From Thermocrinis sp. (GTDB lineage Bacteria > Aquificota > Aquificia > Aquificales > Aquificaceae), in NCBI GenBank assembly GCA_022759285.1, contig JAEMPM010000118.1:1-10105 (forward strand): a stretch of DNA of 10,105 bases, in the 5' to 3' direction. Below the pieces are notes generated by a model. That model did no database searches. It was not told the DNA's origin and was given only the letters and a program-made list of their open reading frames with translations. The translations under genes were made by a program, and so were the position numbers. Below, in pieces: positions 7,074 through 10,105 of the stretch (positions are counted from its first letter, which is position 1; the number at the start of each line of letters is the position of its first letter).

Positions 7074-8549
7074 ATGGGTTTGAAGATATACAATACCCTT
7101 AGCGGAAAGCTTGAGGAGTTTGTGCCTCTAAATCCTCCAGAGGTGAAGATGTACGTTTGCGGTGTGACAGTCTACGATGACTCCCATGTGGGACATGGCA
7201 GGAGTCTCATTGTTTTTGATGTCTTCAGGAGATACCTTGAACACTTGGGATACAAGGTAAAGTTTGTTAGAAACTTCACCGATGTAGATGACAAGATCAT
7301 AAACAGGGCAAAGAGTGAATGTGTACCTTTTATGACTATAGCCAACAGATATATAGCCAGCTACTACGAGGATATGGAAGCTATAGGTGTAAGGCCAGCG
7401 GATGTGGAGCCCCGCGTAAGCGAACACATCCCAGAGATCATAGAGGTTATATCCAAGCTTATTGAGAAGGGTTATGCCTACGAATCGGGTGGAGATGTGT
7501 ATTTTTCTGTATCTGCTTTTTCAGAGTATGGTAAGCTTTCCAAAAGGAACCCAGAGGAGTTGGAAGCGGGTGCAAGAGTAGAACCTTCCGAGAAGAAAAG
7601 AAACCCATTAGATTTTGCCCTGTGGAAGTCTGCCAAGGCTGGAGAACCCGCGTGGGATTCTCCCTGGGGTCCCGGAAGACCAGGATGGCATACCGAATGT
7701 GTGGCAATGATCTTCAAGCACTTGGGAGAGACCATCGATATCCATGCAGGGGGGCTTGATCTGGTCTTCCCCCACCATGAAAACGAAATAGCCCAGGCGG
7801 AAGCATGCACTGGAAAGCCTTTTGCTCGCTATTGGATGCACAACGGACTGGTTACAGTTGGTGGGCAAAAAATGTCTAAATCTTTGGGAAACTACATTAC
7901 ACTAAAGGAGGTCTATTCTAAATACCATCCAGATGTACTAAGGCTCCTGGTTTTATTTACCCACTATAGAAGTCCCCTGGACTTCTCTTGGGAAAAGATG
8001 GAGGAAACAAAGAAGGCTTACGAAAGACTAAAAAGTGCTATAACAGACCTGGAGCTTTTGAAAAACTTGCCCATAGAAGAGAGTTCTGGAACCCATCCTC
8101 TCTTTGAAAAGGTAAAGGAAGCGGAAGAGAAGTTCTTTGAAGAACTAAGCCAAGACTTCAACACCCCCGCCAGCCTTTCACATCTCTTTGGTCTAGTTTC
8201 TGAACTAAACAAAATAAAGAAAACCGCCTTTGAGAGAAAGAGTATAAGGTCTAATGAGCTCTCCGCTTATGAATACGCGGTGAAGTCCCTTTTAAAGCAC
8301 ACAACCGGTATCTTTGGCATACTGGAGGACCTAAAGCAGGATGAGTGCATTAGAGAAAGAAGAGAAAAAAAGGGTTGTGAAGAGCAAAAGGTGAATGAAA
8401 GGTTGTTGGAGCTCTTGATCGATCTTAGGGAGAAGGCAAGAAAAGCAAAGCATTACGAGATATCCGATTACATAAGGGAAGAGTTGGGCAAGCTTGGAAT
8501 TATTTTGGAGGATACACCGGCGGGTACAAAATGGAAACTTCAGCGATAA
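7074..8549 (+). CDS. cysS: cysteinyl-tRNA synthetase
   Basis: Class I aminoacyl-tRNA synthetase that charges tRNA-Cys with cysteine in the cytosol. The 491-aa length is slightly longer than the E. coli enzyme (461). The ATP-binding HIGH signature appears as HVGH (38-41), and KMSKS is exact (266-270). The zinc site that selects cysteine is complete: C29 in [11 protein letters not shown]209 in GWHTEC, and H234 and E238 in HHENE. The substrate-binding [11 protein letters not shown] and [18 protein letters not shown] segments are typical. After about residue 320 comes the helical DALR/anticodon-binding region, containing a Lys/Glu-rich insertion near 420-440. The C-terminus ends in the usual [10 protein letters not shown]. 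No ribosome binding site precedes ATG 7074. The 3' end overlaps folD by 19 bases, so folD is probably translated by coupling. Confidence 0.98.
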   Translation: MGLKIYNTLSGKLEEFVPLNPPEVKMYVCGVTVYDDSHVGHGRSLIVFDVFRRYLEHLGYKVKFVRNFTDVDDKIINRAKSECVPFMTIANRYIASYYEDMEAIGVRPADVEPRVSEHIPEIIEVISKLIEKGYAYESGGDVYFSVSAFSEYGKLSKRNPEELEAGARVEPSEKKRNPLDFALWKSAKAGEPAWDSPWGPGRPGWHTECVAMIFKHLGETIDIHAGGLDLVFPHHENEIAQAEACTGKPFARYWMHNGLVTVGGQKMSKSLGNYITLKEVYSKYHPDVLRLLVLFTHYRSPLDFSWEKMEETKKAYERLKSAITDLELLKNLPIEESSGTHPLFEKVKEAEEKFFEELSQDFNTPASLSHLFGLVSELNKIKKTAFERKSIRSNELSAYEYAVKSLLKHTTGIFGILEDLKQDECIRERREKKGCEEQKVNERLLELLIDLREKARKAKHYEISDYIREELGKLGIILEDTPAGTKWKLQR

Positions 8550-9397
8550 TATTGGACGGCAGAGAAGTCTCCGAGAAAATTAGGGAGAACATAAAAAGGG
8601 AAGTAGAGTATTACCTTCAAAGGGGCTACAGGGAACCCTCCTTGGCGGTTATATTGGTGGGGGAGGACCCACCCAGTTTGGTCTATGTGGGAAACAAAAG
8701 GAAAGCCTGCGAAAAGGTGGGTATAAAATCTCTCCTTTACCATCTTCCATACAACACCAAGTTGGAGGAGCTTTTGGAGCTTATCGCAGAACTGAACGCG
8801 AGGGAAGATGTAGATGGAATACTGGTTCAGCTACCCCTTCCACCTCACATACCCATGCAAGAGGTGATATTAGCCATATCTCCAAGGAAAGATGTGGATG
8901 GTTTTCATCCGGAGAATATGGGAAGGCTCTTGGGCAGGTTAGAGGGCGGTTTTATTCCATGCACACCCTTGGGCATAGACCTTTTGCTCAAACACTATCA
9001 AATAGACCTAAAGGGCAAGGATGTGGTTATAGTGGGGGCAGGATTTATTGTGGGGAGACCTCTTAGTGCCCTTATGCTTTGGAGGGATGCTACTGTTAGC
9101 GTATGCCACATTCACACTAAAGACATAAAAAAATACACCACTCAAGCAGACGTGCTAATCTCCGCTACTGGGGTACCCCATCTGATAAGGGGGGATATGG
9201 TAAAAGAGGGTGCAATAGTTATAGATGTAGGAATAACTAAGGTGGGAAACAAAATTTTGGGAGATGTATGCTTTGAGGAAGTGAAGGAAAAAGCTTCCGC
9301 CATAACGCCTGTACCAGGTGGTGTAGGACCCATGACTGTAACTGCCCTACTTTTGAACACACTTCAAGCTTACAAGAAAAATGTTAATAAAGGTTAA
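8531..9397 (+). CDS. folD: bifunctional methylenetetrahydrofolate dehydrogenase / methenyltetrahydrofolate cyclohydrolase
   Basis: Interconverts methylene-, methenyl- and 10-formyl-tetrahydrofolate, feeding purine and formyl-Met synthesis. The 288-aa length is normal. Catalytic residues are in place: Y52 and K56 in [11 protein letters not shown]100 in [10 protein letters not shown] and D123 in [14 protein letters not shown] and the C-terminal [13 protein letters not shown] signature are present. The Rossmann segment is [19 protein letters not shown], with G169-A170-G171 instead of the common GRS or GAS. The next strand ends VCHIHT (I194) where most homologues have HSxT or HRFT. Both changes are at positions that usually contact the 2'-phosphate of NADP, so NAD preference is possible. 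Starts inside cysS, with GGAGGA 19 bases upstream being the nearest purine-rich site, and overlaps the next gene by 17 bases. Confidence 0.96.
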   Translation: METSAIILDGREVSEKIRENIKREVEYYLQRGYREPSLAVILVGEDPPSLVYVGNKRKACEKVGIKSLLYHLPYNTKLEELLELIAELNAREDVDGILVQLPLPPHIPMQEVILAISPRKDVDGFHPENMGRLLGRLEGGFIPCTPLGIDLLLKHYQIDLKGKDVVIVGAGFIVGRPLSALMLWRDATVSVCHIHTKDIKKYTTQADVLISATGVPHLIRGDMVKEGAIVIDVGITKVGNKILGDVCFEEVKEKASAITPVPGGVGPMTVTALLLNTLQAYKKNVNKG

Positions 9398-9617
9398 AGC
9401 TAAACCTAGGTCAAAAGAAGAGTATGTAAAAAAACTCGGAGAGGACTTTTACGAAGTAGCTGTAAAGGAGGCACCAGAAAAAGGTAAAGCAAATGCAAGA
9501 ATCGTGGAGCTACTTTCAATATATTTTGGAGTTAAGAAAGACAGAATAAAACTTGTAGCGGGTGAGACGTCAAAATTAAAATTATTCCAGATATTAGGAG
9601 AAAAAGACCAATCTTAG
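9381..9617 (+). CDS. DUF167 / YggU family protein
   Basis: A 78-aa cytosolic protein of the conserved DUF167 (YggU/UPF0235) family, whose function is not established. Family marks are the N-terminal [10 protein letters not shown] (3-12), the central VKEAPEKGKANARIVELLS with the invariant KGKAN (34-38), the GVKKDRIKLVAGETSK stretch with GETSK (61-65), and a final strand KLFQI. The length is slightly short but complete for the family (about 75-100 aa). ATG 9381 lies inside the end of folD (17-base overlap) without a real ribosome binding site, so expression probably depends on coupling to folD. Its last 24 bases overlap the tail of the opposing membrane protein gene. Confidence 0.85.
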   Translation: MLIKVKAKPRSKEEYVKKLGEDFYEVAVKEAPEKGKANARIVELLSIYFGVKKDRIKLVAGETSKLKLFQILGEKDQS

Positions 9618-9992
9618 CATCCAACCTGTTATAAACTGAAGGAGAACGATAAGCAGCCCAAAGAGGGCTAAAAGTATGCCCACTTTTTTGGAACCTTCAG
9701 TTTTAAGCAGGAAGTATATAAGGCTAAGTAGAGAAAAACCAGTCAACAACATGCCGCCCAATTTATGAGGGTAGCCCCACAGAAAGGGTATCTTTGAAGC
9801 TACCAATGGAATCTCTGCAACTTTGAAACCAGAGATCACTGCTAAAATCAGAAGAACACAGAGAAGGACGTGTCCATATATGGCATACCTACGAAGGTCG
9901 GTTCTCCCAAAAAGAAAGCTCAAAATATATATAGAGAATACCACAATAGCTAACAAGATAGCAGGATAGGAAAAGAGCGGATGTAGGATCAT
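9594..9992 (-). CDS. four-helix integral membrane protein of unknown function
   Basis: I do not recognise this 132-aa protein with certainty. It is highly hydrophobic, with four predicted membrane helices (about residues 10-28, 40-58, 78-97 and 103-125), a basic cytosol-like loop FGRTDLRR after helix 1 and KTEGSKK before helix 4. Histidines sit at the membrane edges: H4 (LHPLF), H41 (YGHVLL, start of helix 2) and H76 (YPHKLGG, start of helix 3), with glycines at 55, 79-80 and 123. This spacing is reminiscent of small b-type cytochrome or DUF420/DUF2231-like membrane proteins, but haem binding is only a guess. ATG 9992 has a strong GGAGGTG ribosome binding site 5 bases away. It starts 21 bases after the grpE stop, so it is probably the downstream gene of a grpE operon. 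Confidence 0.75.
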   Translation of the reverse strand: MILHPLFSYPAILLAIVVFSIYILSFLFGRTDLRRYAIYGHVLLCVLLILAVISGFKVAEIPLVASKIPFLWGYPHKLGGMLLTGFSLLSLIYFLLKTEGSKKVGILLALFGLLIVLLQFITGWMLRLVFFS

Positions 9993-9997
9993 GATAG

Positions 9998-10004
9998 CAC
10001 CTCC
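9998..10004 (-). promoter_or_regulatory. ribosome binding site of the membrane protein gene
   Basis: On the minus strand GGAGGTG (10004-9998) lies 5 bases before the ATG at 9992-9990, between the grpE stop and this start. It supports the start choice and shows the small gene is really translated. Confidence 0.8.
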
Positions 10005-10013
10005 AAAATTTAT

Positions 10014-10105
10014 TTAAGTTATTTCTTCCTCTGAGTAAGAAACTACCACCCTAGCAGGTCTCAGGACTCTATCGTGAAGGTAATAACCCTTCCTTAATGT
10101 CCTCA
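10014..10105 (-). CDS. grpE: GrpE, nucleotide exchange factor of DnaK (C-terminal end only)
   Basis: Only the last 30 codons are in the window; the gene begins beyond the right edge. The visible end reads RTLRKGYYLHDRVLRPARVV followed by a short acidic tail SYSEEEIT and a TAA at 10016-10014. The LRKGY-L-DRVLRPA-V-V pattern is the diagnostic C-terminal beta-domain signature of GrpE, the part that contacts the DnaK ATPase domain and releases ADP. GrpE supports the heat-shock chaperone DnaK/DnaJ in the cytosol. The membrane protein gene follows 21 bases downstream on the same strand. Confidence 0.93.
   Translation of the reverse strand, partial: RTLRKGYYLHDRVLRPARVVVSYSEEEIT

Noticed and set aside
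7185..7196. CysS has HVGH in place of HIGH
   Set aside because: This conservative Ile-to-Val change (the second residue also varies, e.g. HLGH) is common in class I synthetases; KMSKS and all zinc ligands are intact, so the enzyme is expected to work.
9038..9040. Ala170 in the FolD nucleotide loop as an oddity on its own
   Set aside because: NADP-using E. coli FolD also has Ala at this place, so only the combination with G171 and I194 is worth attention.
9633..9703. Perfect 10-base inverted repeat (AAACTGAAGG at 9633-9642, CCTTCAGTTT at 9694-9703)
   Set aside because: The arms are 51 bases apart, there is no T-run, and both are inside the membrane protein coding sequence, so it is not a convincing terminator.

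Overview
The window looks like a chromosomal housekeeping stretch from a thermophilic member of the Aquificaceae (Hydrogenobacter/Thermocrinis/Aquifex group). This is an inference from three things. The FtsH sequence matches what I remember of Aquifex aeolicus FtsH closely. Arg is mostly AGG/AGA and Ile often ATA, with Lys/Glu-rich proteins. Unrelated genes are packed into one long head-to-tail run, as is typical of Aquificales. I see no phage, IS, CRISPR or plasmid features.

Layout. Positions 1-53 hold the 5' part of a tRNA-Leu(UAG) on the minus strand, cut by the window edge. Its promoter lies over the start of the first plus-strand gene. From 74 to 9617 eight genes run on the plus strand with almost no spacing: two overlapping SurA-like periplasmic chaperone genes (74-901, 844-1695), pgpA (1692-2120), a PAS-PAS-PAS-GGDEF diguanylate cyclase (2217-3827, with a probable disrupted N-terminus from 2132), ftsH (3860-5734), leuC (5757-7046), cysS (7074-8549), folD (8531-9397) and a small DUF167/YggU gene (9381-9617). 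Counting the two SurA genes separately this is nine reading frames. On the minus strand, the end of grpE (10014-10105) is followed by a 132-aa four-helix membrane protein gene (9594-9992), whose tail overlaps that of the YggU gene by 24 bases. There is no gene-free stretch longer than about 100 bases and no convincing intrinsic terminator.

Function. The first genes serve the cell envelope (outer-membrane protein folding, phosphatidylglycerol synthesis), the cyclase makes c-di-GMP, FtsH does membrane protein quality control, and the rest are core metabolism and translation (leucine synthesis, Cys-tRNA charging, one-carbon folate). The order reflects a packed genome more than one pathway. The points most worth a second look are the apparent +1 frameshift at the start of the cyclase gene, the Cys/His-rich first PAS domain of that protein, the loss of canonical PPIase active-site residues in both SurA-like proteins, three genes with no ribosome binding site but a -10-like box just upstream of the ATG (possible leaderless mRNAs), and a FolD cofactor pocket lacking the usual NADP phosphate-binding side chains. 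I did not find a clearly new biological system here.
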